A stretch of DNA of 64,000 bases from Fremontodendron californicum (Eukaryota > Streptophyta > Magnoliopsida > Malvales > Malvaceae), in NCBI GenBank assembly GCA_030761205.1, contig JAULJL010000021.1, positions 9,405,160 to 9,469,159 of the forward strand. The letters are read 5' to 3'. This document shows, one piece after another, positions 11,440 to 21,551 of this stretch. The stretch's first letter is position 1. Each line of letters opens with the position of its first letter. The notes beneath the pieces were generated by a model. That model made no database searches. It worked only from the letters and a program-made list of their open reading frames with translations, and was not told where the DNA came from. A program made the position numbers and the translations under genes.

Positions 11440-11650
11440 TTTCTTATGTTTCTTTGTTAATTGTGTTTAGTGTTTTTAAGTTCATTTAGGCTGCATAAGT
11501 TTATTTTGTTTATTAGTTCTTTTCACTTACACATGATTCTTTCATTTGGGTTAATAGCATTACATTAATGACAATGTAAGAATTATGTGTGGGGGAAAGA
11601 ATTTAGGATTTTATTTAGAGTGTTTTGTTTTTGAGTCTTTTTATGTTGTT
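11440..11650 (+). repeat. Direct duplication flanking the LOG cassette, left copy
   Basis: It is similar in order and sequence to 12790-13035: both have ttagttcttttc, acacatgattctttcatttg, gacaatgtaagaatt and a GTGTGGGGG tract. The copies differ by many substitutions and indels. Confidence 0.75.
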
Positions 11651-11847
11651 TTTCTTTCTGATCCTTGTTTTGAAAATAACTAGATGTAAATATAATTTTT
11701 ATTATTATTTTTTTTCCCCGGTTAAATGGCGGATAACGGTACTCCGTGATTATTTAAATTGGTTCCATCAGCTACCCACAAAACTGATATTGTATATAAA
11801 TTTCTCTTCCAATTTCTCTTTCAATTTTTTTCATTTTTTTTTTTCAG

Positions 11848-11997
11848 GATGGATGATATTCTCACAAGATTGCAGAAACGATTTCCTCCTTTTCCTCGAA
11901 ATATTTTACTGAAGCTTTACCAAGTTCGATTTGAAAGATTAAGAATGCTTATGCACAAAGGGATTCCTGACGACATACGTTGGATAATTGAAGCCAA
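11848..11997 (+). other. Short open segment of unknown origin upstream of the LOG retrocopy
   Basis: From an ATG at about 11849 it reads MDDILTRLQKRFPPFPRNIL and continues to LMHKGIPDDIRWIIEAKGK. The frame then runs into the LOG sequence out of phase and stops at 12031. I do not recognise the family. It may be retroelement sequence or a second captured host exon. It sits between a pyrimidine tract ending in CAG (acceptor-like) and the LOG junction. Confidence 0.4.
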
Positions 11998-12585
11998 GGG
12001 AAAAATAACATATTCGCTGATGAAGCCATAAGAGTTGGAGTAATACTTGCCCAACAAAAGATCCAGTTGATTTATGGAGGCGGTAGTACGGGTTTAATGG
12101 GAGCAGTCGCTACAGCAGCACACGCCGGAGGAAGTCCAGTTCTAGGAGTCGTGCCAAAACTATTCACAGATTTTTGTGGACCTACCTTGGGTAAGGAAAT
12201 ACAAGTCTGGAGTATCCCTAAACGGATAACAATCATGTACCATTCTGCCGATGCATTCATTGCTTTACCAAGAGGTCTGGGTACATTGGAAGAAATAGCT
12301 TGCGTGGCTTCTTGGTCATCTTTGGTCACAAATAAGAAACCCATTGGTTTGCTTAATATTAATGGTTATTTTAATAATTTGCTTTCATATTTAGATAATG
12401 CTGTGGATAATGGATTCATGTTTTCAGAGGCAAGGAGAACCATAATTTCTGCTACAACCATTGAAGATTTACTCAAAAAGCTCCAAGCTTATGAGTGTTT
12501 ATCTGCTACGGTTGTTTCGCAAACGCTCGGAAAAAGAAAAAGAGATATGGACGAGCAAGGAGTGGATTGCACTTTGTCTTTGTGA
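11998..12585 (+). pseudogene. Captured LOG-type (cytokinin riboside 5'-monophosphate phosphoribohydrolase) retrocopy
   Basis: LOG enzymes release active cytokinin bases from their riboside monophosphates. The reading begins GKNNIFADEA and continues through LIYGGGSTGLMGAV, LGVVPK, SADAFIALP, GTLEEI and KPIGLLNINGYFNNLLSYLD to a TGA at 12585. The frame is open for about 195 codons with no introns, although plant LOG genes are intron-rich. The N-terminal CVFCGSS part is missing. The catalytic PGGxGT motif reads PRGLGT (Gly to Arg at about 12271), and the HERxxxM segment reads PKRITIM, so activity is unlikely. A 3'UTR-like stretch and a poly(A) run (12672-12692) follow. It resembles the LOG clade with GKN...IYGGG, judged by eye. 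An ATG at 12067 could start a shorter protein. Confidence 0.85.
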
Positions 12586-12671
12586 CATTATCTAACATTT
12601 TGTTTGTTGTGTCTCAGTTATAATAAGTGGTTAGCAACCTCTACAGGTAATATCTCCTAAATTTTACCTTC

Positions 12672-12692
12672 AAAAAAAAAAAAAAAAAAAAA
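12672..12692 (+). other. Poly(A) tail remnant of the captured LOG mRNA
   Basis: A run of about 21 A lies 87 bp after the LOG stop codon, inside the retroelement. Together with the absence of introns it marks capture through an mRNA intermediate. Poly-A runs are common in this AT-rich DNA, so this supports the idea rather than proving it. Confidence 0.65.
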
Positions 12693-12789
12693 GAAAGAAA
12701 TTTGTGTTTTAAGCCATTTAAAAGTATTCATTCTGAACAAGGTCTGAGTAAGGGAGACTTGAGACATACCTTGTCAGTTTGATTTTAAT

Positions 12790-13035
12790 CTTTTTATGTT
12801 TACTTGTTAATTTTTGTTTAGTATTTTAGGATTATTTAGGTTGCATGGTTTTGTTTTGTTTTGAGTCTTAGTTGTTCCTATTCTTATGTTATTAGTTCTT
12901 TTCTCTTACACATGATTCTTTCATTTGAGTTAATAGACTTACATTGAGGACAATGTAAGAATTAAGTGTGGGGGGAATGATTTAGGATTTCTTTTATTTT
13001 GTCTACTATTTTTTTATGAGTCTTTATTATTATTA
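12790..13035 (+). repeat. Direct duplication flanking the LOG cassette, right copy
   Basis: Partner of 11440-11650. It contains acattgaggacaatgtaaga and aagtgtgggggg, as usual in the region upstream of an Athila 3' LTR. Confidence 0.75.
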
Positions 13036-14512
13036 TTATATTTTTTTTGTGAGTTTTAGTTCCTTTTCAATACTATGATGAGATATGAATTGCATAAGTC
13101 TAAAACAGATTTATTAGTGAGAAAATTTTCATGAGAATTAAGCTTGATACTAATTTTTATGAGCCAATGTTAATATGATATGTTGATTGAGAAAGAAGCA
13201 TGTTTAGACTTAATCTGACTTGTATAATCATCCTTGTGAGTTTTTGAGCCTATAATGATTGATGCATTATATAAATCAATCTAATTTCTTTCTTGAGTGC
13301 TCTTATGATTACATGATTCTCTAGAACTTGCTTTAGACCTTGTTGAGACTATATTGATGCATGTGACAACATGAATATGATAGAGGCATTAGGATTTTTA
13401 GCCAGGGCCAAACAGCCATCCCTTATTGATGTTCCAAGAGAACACACCCCTAGTGAGCCAATTTGAGCCTACATTGAATAAGCTATCTCTTTGGTAACCA
13501 TAACTTGTCCCTAACCTAAATATACTTATATCTTTACCTTTGTTCCAAAGATGAATTAGCATGTTTTGAGACAAGTTGCAAAGACAAGGAAGATTTATTG
13601 AAAATTTGGGTTAAAAAAAAAATAAGTGTGGGGGGAAAAGAAAGAAAAAATTCAAGAGAAAAAGAAAGGGATCATTGTCAAATACATTCCCATATTAAAA
13701 AAAAAAAAAATCTTCTCTTGAACTTCTAGTTAAAGTAAAGAAAAAGATGTTACAAAGTTGGTTAGAATGATGCAAAGGCTCAACATGAATATTTAGCCTA
13801 TGTTATTATGTGCTTTATAAGAGTTTTGAGAAGTTTTATTTGTATGATCTTTTTATGTCTCTAAACTTTATGAACTCTTTGGAACCTTTGTGATATCTTT
13901 ATCCTTTTGTTCTTCAACCACATTACAAACCCCTTGGCCCCATTACAACCTTGATTAAAGACCTCTTGATTCATGAAGTTGTATGATCTAAATAGTGGAG
14001 AATAGGTGGACAAGCAAGAATATGGTAGAACTGTTTTCATGAGATTGATTGAGTGTAAACACTTCACCACTACTTTAAAGAGTGAAAATCATGAGGGTAT
14101 CCCATGTGAGTAGTTGAGATTAAGTTTGAATATGCACTATTTTGATTGAAATATGTTATGTTAATATTGGCTTAACTCAAACAATTTACATTCAAGCATG
14201 ATTTTTTGTGAAATTCTTTAAGCTATTGATTAGTTTATAAGACTTGTTCAAAGATTGTCTCTAATTTGTTTTGAAAGGATTAGGAGTAAATATTTTTAGT
14301 ATATGTAGTTTATTTATATTTTAGTTTTTCAATGTTTGTGGGTATCGTTCTAGTAAACCTTCACGAGACTAAACTCGTCCACTAGGGACACCTAGGGGTT
14401 TAAAGGCTTGTGTCACATGCTAAGTGCCACCGTGATTTCCTACGAAAGTGGATTAGATTAGATTTTCTTATTTTATTTTTATTGAGTCGTTGCTAGGGAC
14501 TAGCAACAATCT
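13036..14512 (+). other. Non-coding 3' interior of the Athila-like element
   Basis: No open frame of note was seen. It contains another AAGTGTGGGGGG tract at 13624-13635 in a purine-rich stretch. Confidence 0.6.
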
Positions 14513-14525
14513 AAGTGTGGGGGTG
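14513..14525 (+). other. Polypurine tract of the Athila-like element
   Basis: AAGTGTGGGGGTG lies immediately upstream of the 3' LTR TGATAAC, the position where plus-strand synthesis is primed. Confidence 0.75.
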
Positions 14526-16336
14526 TGATAACTCGTATAATTATAGTTTTTAGTTATGTTTTATTATTGTTTTGTGTCAAATACGAGTTATTATTGTTTA
14601 GTCTAATTGTGTTTATGATCTTTTATATTTTTATGTAATTTGGTGTTTTTCACAAGTTTCTTTGAGTGATTTCAGATTACTAGAATTAAGGACAAATCCA
14701 GTTCAGTTCCAGTTCCGACACCTTTTTCCATATCAGCTATATCTCGAGTTTCACTGAAGCAATAAGGCTGAAATTTTAACCGTGCAAAGCTAAGAGGCAT
14801 ATCTATCTTTTTCATGTTTTACACTTCTTGAAACGGAGTCGTTTTCCCTAGCGAAATCGACCATCAAGTTGGCTGATGTGCAATGACGTCTGTGCTGACC
14901 TGTTTTCGTATTTTGCCCATATCTTCTTATCCACATTAGCAAATGAGCTGATTCCAACGGCTATGGATCAGTAACTGATAGGGGAACATTTTTCTAGAAG
15001 ACCATGTGATCAGATCAGGCCTCCAAAATTGACAAAATCGACCATCAAGTTGGCTGATCAAAATTGTCATACAATATGACGAAAATTGTTAGAAAAATGC
15101 ACCCACCTATTATACCTACCTTTGAAATTTGTAAAGCTTGTCTCTTGTCATTTAGCCCTCCAAAATGTGTATAAATAGAGGGCCTTGGATGATTGTAGAG
15201 GATAATATTGTACATTGGTAGGATATTAGCCATTGTAATAAAATTCTCTAAGTTTTCTTTTTCTTTCTTTTCTCTAGTTTTCTTTTTCTTTATTTTCTTC
15301 TTCTTCTTTCTTTCTTTTATTTCCTTCTTAGATTCTCTTTAATTTTATGTTTATGTTTACAATGCCTATGCTAGGCTAAACTTCTATTTGGTTAAGGGTG
15401 ATTTCAAAGCCCTAGACATGTTTTGTGATTGATTTTCAGATTCTATCTATCATTAATTTTCTATCAAAGTTGCTTATGTTCTTCTACAAGAATTGTTCAT
15501 GATGTTGTCTTGATTTATTTAGGTGTACAACTAGATAGATCTTGATAATTATCTATTGCTAGTCTAGGAGTCTTGATCCGTGTAATTGTCTTGATTTCCT
15601 ATTCATAAGTGGCAATTTGTGATTAATGATTATGGTCAAGTTTTCAATAATTGCAAAGTGGAACATAACCTAAGTTGAACAATCTGAGCTTATGTGTTTG
15701 TTGCTTAGATCAACCTATCTTTCTCATCATAAAGCTGCCATTAAATTGAATTTAGAGAGCTTATTCTAGGTTGTTTAATGGTTAGAGATTAAATAGAGAG
15801 CTTGTTCTATTTAACGACAAACTAAGGAAAGATTGGGATAACAGAGCTTGTTGTTATCTACGGTTGTTAACTTTGATAGTTGGTTGATATTGATAGATCT
15901 GAAATTGATTCTTAATGATGTCTAGTGGTGGAGAATGAAACCTTAACCATATTCTTCATATTTGATTCTTCTTACTTACTTGTTTTCTTACTTTTCTAGT
16001 TTGCTTATTTTTAAAAGTATATTTATTTTTATTGGTTGGTTATACCGCCTAATTTAGTATATATATTTTTATTGGCTGGTTATACCGCCTAATTTAGTAT
16101 ATATATTTTTATTGGCTGGTTATACCGCCTTGCATCTTATTCTTATTATTTACTTTAGTTTAAATCTGGCTTCAAAAACCCCTTTTCTTTTATTGTTCTC
16201 TTTGAACGTAAGTTATAAACTAATGACTCATAGATTAAAACCCAATCCCTGAGGACTCGACCCTTGCTAATCATTATACTTACAATTGATCTTTTTAGTG
16301 CAAGGTTAAATAAGATACACTCTTTCAGGTGCATCA
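14526..16336 (+). repeat. 3' LTR of the Athila-like element
   Basis: 1811 bp, TGATAACTCGTA...GTGCATCA, near-identical to 8456-10268 with only scattered differences (for example gttaagagg versus gctaagagg). Followed by the target duplication ttact. Confidence 0.95.
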
Positions 16337-16820
16337 TTACTGTTTTAAAACGGTAAAAAAAAAATAACTTTGAAATTTAATTTTACAATATTAAAATTTT
16401 AAATAAAAAATTAAAAAACTAATTTAACAAAACTAAAAAAAAATTAAAAATTTATACCGCTTTCCAAACTAATTTTTTTAATAAATTTAAAAAATAAAAA
16501 AAAAATTAAATAACAAAATTAATAAATAATCATTTAAAATTTTAAAATAACGGTTAATTTTTACATTTAATGAAAGAAAAATAAAAAAAGTACATGATTA
16601 TTATACAAAACGTATATTATTAAAAACATCTTCTAAAAAATACATTATTATTATACAAAAAGTACGTTTATTCTAATTATTTACGGAGAAGCTCCCATAT
16701 CGCATGGTGTTGAGCAACAATGTCGAGCTCTCCTATTGTGTGCTAGTTGCACCCGTCGTTGAACCTCGTCAGTGGGACGTATTCTTTGTCGACCTCGACC
16801 TACTGCCACTGGTTCTAGTT

Positions 16821-18916
16821 CTATGTGATCTGCATACTCACCCATATCAGTCGATGGGAACGCACTACTAGAGGGACCACATGTTCTACATCAAAAAATG
16901 AAAACCCATTGCTCGAGGAGTCATCACCTATAAAGGGAACTTGACTACTAGATGGACCCACAAGTGATGTAGTACTAAATGCTGACGTAGGGGTTCTAAA
17001 CTGATACATTGAAGTTAGATATGTTGAACTTGGACTTGGGGTGAGGAGCTGGTCATCTAACCTCGTCATTGGCGGTTCTGGTCGGTAATACTCATTAACA
17101 TCAAATCCGGGGTGACTGGCGGAATGACGATGACTGGATGCTACGCCATGTTCTGGTTGAGGATGAGGATGACTAAATGACATCCTCGGTGCAGTGAACT
17201 CCCTCACATGTGATAAGGCTGGTTGACGCATCCGCTCACGTTGTCGGCTAGGTCTAGGAACTTCCATTTCGCGTGTAGGACGGACTGGATTTGAAGTCTG
17301 TCCGAGAAATGGCATACTCCTAACATCCTTAAACTCCGACGGTGGACAAACAAAAGGCCGACCTTCATTTTTAAACTATCTTATATATTCAGCAGATGGG
17401 TTGAAATTATTACGAACAATGGGTATACCCGTCGTTCAGAACGTTGATTCCACAAATGGATCCATTGTCGATGCTTTGTAGGCCAAAATACTTCATGGCC
17501 CACGCATATCAATCTTATGAACCTTATCAAGGTTCACCGGTGGTTGCGGAATTGGTTGTTGCATCTCAAATTGTCGCAACACCCTGTCAATATCTTGCCA
17601 CTCTACATATGCAAAGCATATCAATGCTGTGTTTGCTATCCATATATTGCAATTATTAGTTGTATCCGATGGAAGACATGCCATAATTTGATTTGAAGAA
17701 TACGGCATCCACACAAACTGCGAATAATTATTACAAATTATTAGTTTCATATGGATTAAATACAAAAATACTTGAATGTAACAATCGAAACATTTACCTT
17801 ATGATATGCTTCTCGATCTAGTCGTGATCTTATAGTTCGAAGGTCGAGTGGAATATCGCTACAATCTTTAGGATGACTCCACCTGTTAAAAAGTATATAA
17901 AATCTTAATAGACTTAATAAAAATACAAGTTCGTACAAAATTAATAAAAATAGTCAAGATTATTACCTACTTGCAAGGAGGTATACAGGCGGAAAATTCC
18001 CGCACGGAGTATTAAATGGCAGTCGATGCCAAGCTCATGACTGCAGAAGCAGTAAACATCCACATATGTCATGGCAGCCGAAAACTGTAGCCCGACACAG
18101 TTCTCTATACAAAACCGCCAAACACGCAGAAATCAACTATAATTTGTTGCATGCTCTAAATCACGAAGCAATGGAAGATACATTAAATGTACCCGACTGC
18201 TCGATTTGTAGGGCATTAGCATTCCTCAAATCAAACGTAAAATATATGCTCTAGCAGCATATTTTACCTCTTATTCGCTTGCGTGTTCGGTGAGATTTTG
18301 CAATGACTGCAGGCACGTTTTTATCACTATGAGCCCTTCAGACACTCTTCTGGAGGTACAACGCCCAATAAATTTTGGCACTCTTCATTCCAATCTAGAA
18401 GACTTGCGCCTGTAACTGGCATGCCATCCACTGGTAGTCCAAGTTGGAGCGCAACATCTTCTAAAGTTATTGTGCATTTTCCACACTGCAAATGAAAAGT
18501 GTGCGTCTCGGGTCTTCATCGTTCAACCAACGCGCTAATTAAGTCCGGCAGAAGCATACATTGTCGAATTTGACTTACATAATAAAATTCGACACTCTTT
18601 AAGTGATCGATAATAGATGGATGCGGATCTTCGAAAAAAAACCTCGATCATAAGACGCGAACAGGGTCTTGTTCATAATTAATTAAATAATTATAAAATC
18701 ATAAAAAAATTAATAATGCAATCTCTTTGAAATATAATTAATTATAAAATTATTATTATAAATAATAATTTTATAATTTTATAAAAATTAATAACAAAAT
18801 TAATAATGATAAAGTATAAAAAATTATTTAAAAAAATATGATAAAAAATCACTAACCTCTTGATATATAACCGCGGATATGTGCTTTTCTTGCAACCTTA
18901 ATAACGATGAAGCCAT
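16821..18916 (-). pseudogene. Plant mobile domain (PMD, MAIN-like / 'phosphatase 7 long form'-like) transposon gene, decayed
   Basis: It starts MASSLLRLQEKHISAVIYQE at 18916, with a TATAAATA about 100 bp upstream (19019-19026). A core block at about 18506-18330 reads THTFHLQCGKCTITL, then EDVALQLGLPVDGMPVTG and WNEECQNLLG, typical of the PMD. A block at 17720-17493 contains FVWMPYS, DRVLRQFEMQQPIP and KIDMRGP. A proline/serine-rich C-terminal stretch lies at 17315-16821. The blocks lie in different frames with stops between them and a missing segment around LISALVERW, so the gene is broken. PMD proteins are carried by MULE-type transposons and have also been domesticated in plants (MAIN, MAIL1). 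I infer the transposon form from the flanking inverted palindrome arrays. Confidence 0.75.
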
Positions 18917-19479
18917 TTTGAAATCACTAAGAGAAAATTTTAGACTAAGAGAAAATTTTAGAGAGAGAGAGAGAGAGAAGTTTTTGAAAATTGGTGTGAA
19001 AAAAATGAAGGGGAAGGGGGTATTTATAGGTGGGTGGGGGTGGGATGGGATGGCAACGATCAATTGATCGTTGCCTTAAAAAAAAATTATCTTAAATTTA
19101 AAACGGTTAAATTGAATTAATTTTTTTTTTTTTACCGTTGTAAAACGGTCAAATTTTAAAATTTTTTGAAAAATGATATGGCAACTTCCAAACTATTTTT
19201 TCAAAAAAAAATTCAAAATATAGGTAAGAACTCGACATATGATATGGCGACTTATGACCTACAAAATTTTAATTTTTAAAAAAAAAAAATTAGAAGGGAA
19301 GTATGATATGGCAACTTCCCTTCATGTTTTTTCTAATATTATTTAAAGTAACCATGGGAAGTCGCCATATGATATGACGACTTCCCATGGTATTTGTTTT
19401 AGAGCATTTTGGTATTTAATTTACAATTATAGGTATTTTGATAAAAAAAATTAACAATATTATGATAAATTTGCCGCAA

Positions 19480-20105
19480 AATGTTTATACAGTTATCTAT
19501 TTAATATTTAAATAATTAATTATTTTTTAAAATATATTTTAAATGAACACGTATCAATTTAAACTCTTTATTGCCCCAATAAAAACTACATTTGGTAGAT
19601 GCCTAAACTTGAATTTGGCATAAATGGTGGTAAATTAGGAAAATATATAATTATTGGCATATATAAATGATCGATTATTAATTAATTTTAAGATTTCGTG
19701 ATAATATCATGAAATTAAATTCTTGAGATCAAATATGATTTGTGTGGAAGATGAAAAGAAAGGTTCATAAGTAAAAAGATAATAAATGGAAAGTAATTCA
19801 TTAGAATTATTAATTAAAATGATAAGAAAGAAGAGAACTCATTTTTATTTTTTAGGCTTGATCCATGTCAAATCTAATTCCATTTCCAAAATACTTAATT
19901 TGACTCTTAATTCAAAGCCAACCACTAATTTCGTATATGTGTCACGTTTCGTATTTTTTTTCTTATTTCAATTATGTAAATATAAACATAACACAAATTA
20001 TTAAATATGTCAAAATTCTAAACACGAATACGATATTCATATTCTAAATATATCGTATTGATTGCATTAATAATATTTAAATATAACTTATTTATTATAG
20101 GATCC
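19480..20105. other. AT-rich intergenic DNA
   Basis: No gene or recognisable element. Only short spurious frames were seen. Confidence 0.4.
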
Positions 20106-20137
20106 CCTTAACCAGTGTCTATAGACACTGGTTAAGG
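20106..20137. repeat. Perfect 32-bp palindrome
   Basis: CCTTAACCAGTGTCTA is followed directly by its own reverse complement, with no spacer. An imperfect copy lies at 20373-20402. It probably marks fused or terminal parts of a MITE. Confidence 0.8.
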
Positions 20138-20228
20138 ATTATTTATTAACCATTTTAGGAAAAAAAATTTATATTTATTACATTATTTTTACTGAATTAA
20201 ATAATATATATTAATTATTTTTTTATAT

Positions 20229-20347
20229 GGATTTTGCTAACGAGTGTCCTAAAGTTGTCAACTTTTGCATTTAATACAATGTTATTACTATAAATAGTAT
20301 ATTAACTAACCTTAAAAGTGTCCTAAGGGCACTTGTTAGCAAAACCC
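20229..20347. mobile_element. Short MITE with GGRTTTTGCTAAC termini
   Basis: The left end GGATTTTGCTAACGAGTGTCC and right end AGGGCACTTGTTAGCAAAACC are inverted repeats around about 75 bp of AT-rich DNA. Diverged relatives lie near 6840-7010, 20955-21120 and 22885-23045. The target duplication is not clear. Confidence 0.65.
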
Positions 20348-20835
20348 TATTTATATATATATATATATAACACCTTAACCAGTGTCTATAAACACTGATT
20401 TACATTTTTCTTTATTATATTATTTTCGTATTTATTTCGTGTTTTCGTACCGTATTCATAGGTCTAATAATCACGGCTTAGCAGCGGCAAAGCACAAGCC
20501 CACCACGCCAGTCGCCCCACGAGGGAGGAGACTCTTAGCGGACCCAAAACAAAAGCAAAAGCACACGTTAAATTAATTATATCAACCAAATCAGTGGGCA
20601 TTAATTAATTAATTTATTAAAGTAGGAGTAATTAATTTCTTAATCTTAAAATTTGTAAAAAGTTGTCTGAAATTCTGAGAATCGTCGAAGTTTCTTCGGT
20701 TCTTGAAATGGCAAAAACAAAAATAATAATAATAATAATAATAAAGAGAGAAAAAGGCCTCGTGCATGCCAAATATGAAATGCCATGCATGCAGGCGTTG
20801 ACATGGTTTATTATTGCCTTTGGCAACTTTAAGCA

Positions 20836-20897
20836 AAGTCAGAAAGGAATGGCTAATTATAATACTAAGTCAGAAAGGAATGGCTAATTATAATACT
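20836..20897. repeat. Exact tandem duplication, 31-bp unit x2
   Basis: The unit begins aagtcagaaaggaatggcta and is repeated at 20836-20866 and 20867-20897 without change. Confidence 0.9.
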
Positions 20898-21335
20898 CTT
20901 TCTTTCCAAGAAGCCAAGGCCAAGCATTTCCAACTTTTATACTTGCTTTATATTATGGGTTTTGGACATTCGTTAATTAATATATTATTTATAATAAAAG
21001 TATTATATTAAATATAAAAATAGATAATTTTATTCATCAATTTTCATACATTAAATAAAAATATTATTATATTTAATAATCTTAACTAATGCCCTTAAAA
21101 TATTTGTAAACAAAATCCTTATATTATTTCAGTCTAAACAAACCATAGCTAAATCACACTTTTTAGATCTCTTCCATTACTAAACGTCAAGCTAATTTGT
21201 ATTAAACGTGTTAAGTATCCGACCTAAAATTAATTAATAATAATAGAAAAGTTTAATCTGAATATAAGATCATTGAAATTTAAAATTGAATAGATGTGAG
21301 ATAATATCATTTTAATTTACCTCATCATGTGTAAG

Positions 21336-21551
21336 TAGATCTGCTCATGGGCCGAGTAATCCGGCTGACCAGGTAGGCCTGGCTCATATTGGGCTGAGTC
21401 TAGGCAGGAGTTTTTGTGATTCGGGCTAGCCCGATCCGATCCAAGTCACTATTCACCAAGTAAAAAAAAATATTTTTTAAAATTTAATTATAAAAATATA
21501 TAATTATTAATAAAAAAAATTATGCATATGGTCGGTCCATGAGCAGTTCTA
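21336..21551. mobile_element. Family-B hAT MITE, second copy
   Basis: The termini are TAGATCTGCTCATGGGCC and GGTCCATGAGCAGTTCTA. The flanking 8-mers tgtgtaag and tgtgtagg differ at one base. Confidence 0.8.

Larger units (their letters stand above)
8456..16336 (+). mobile_element. Non-autonomous Athila-like LTR retrotransposon with a captured host gene
   Basis: Two near-identical ~1.81 kb LTRs (TGATAACTCGTA...GTGCATCA) are flanked by an exact 5-bp duplication, ttact (8451-8455 and 16337-16341). The PBS (TGGCGCCGTTGCCGGGGA) directly follows the 5' LTR and matches the tRNA-Asp type known for Athila. A G-rich polypurine tract, AAGTGTGGGGG, precedes the 3' LTR. The ~4.26 kb interior has a gag C-terminal remnant and a LOG retrocopy, but no reverse transcriptase, integrase or RNase H was found. 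It would need enzymes from another element. High LTR similarity implies recent insertion. Confidence 0.93.
7640..19480. mobile_element. MULE-like element carrying a plant mobile domain gene, interrupted by an Athila-like insertion
   Basis: The two ends are inverted relative to each other: caaatttatca...atcaaaatacgcctat at 7651-7710 corresponds, reverse-complemented, to the stretch near 19400-19475. Both flanks hold arrays of the imperfect palindrome AAGTCGTCATATGATATGGCG (left at about 7735-7816 and 8117-8210; right at about 19177-19385). A decayed plant mobile domain gene lies between them. A hAT MITE (7859-8115) and an Athila-like element (8456-16336) inserted later. Without the Athila element it would be about 4 kb. 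The exact ends and any 9-bp target duplication could not be fixed. Confidence 0.55.

Noticed and set aside
12067..12585. A working LOG enzyme gene inside the retrotransposon
   Set aside because: The N-terminal third is missing, the catalytic glycine is replaced by arginine and the conserved His-x-Arg segment is altered.
16821..17315. Independent proline/serine-rich gene
   Set aside because: It fits the C-terminal tail of the decayed PMD gene in the same orientation, with no promoter or start context of its own.
20382..20576. Possible small gene in a GC-richer patch near 20460-20560
   Set aside because: No recognisable domain, no splice or promoter context, and the frame begins in MITE sequence.
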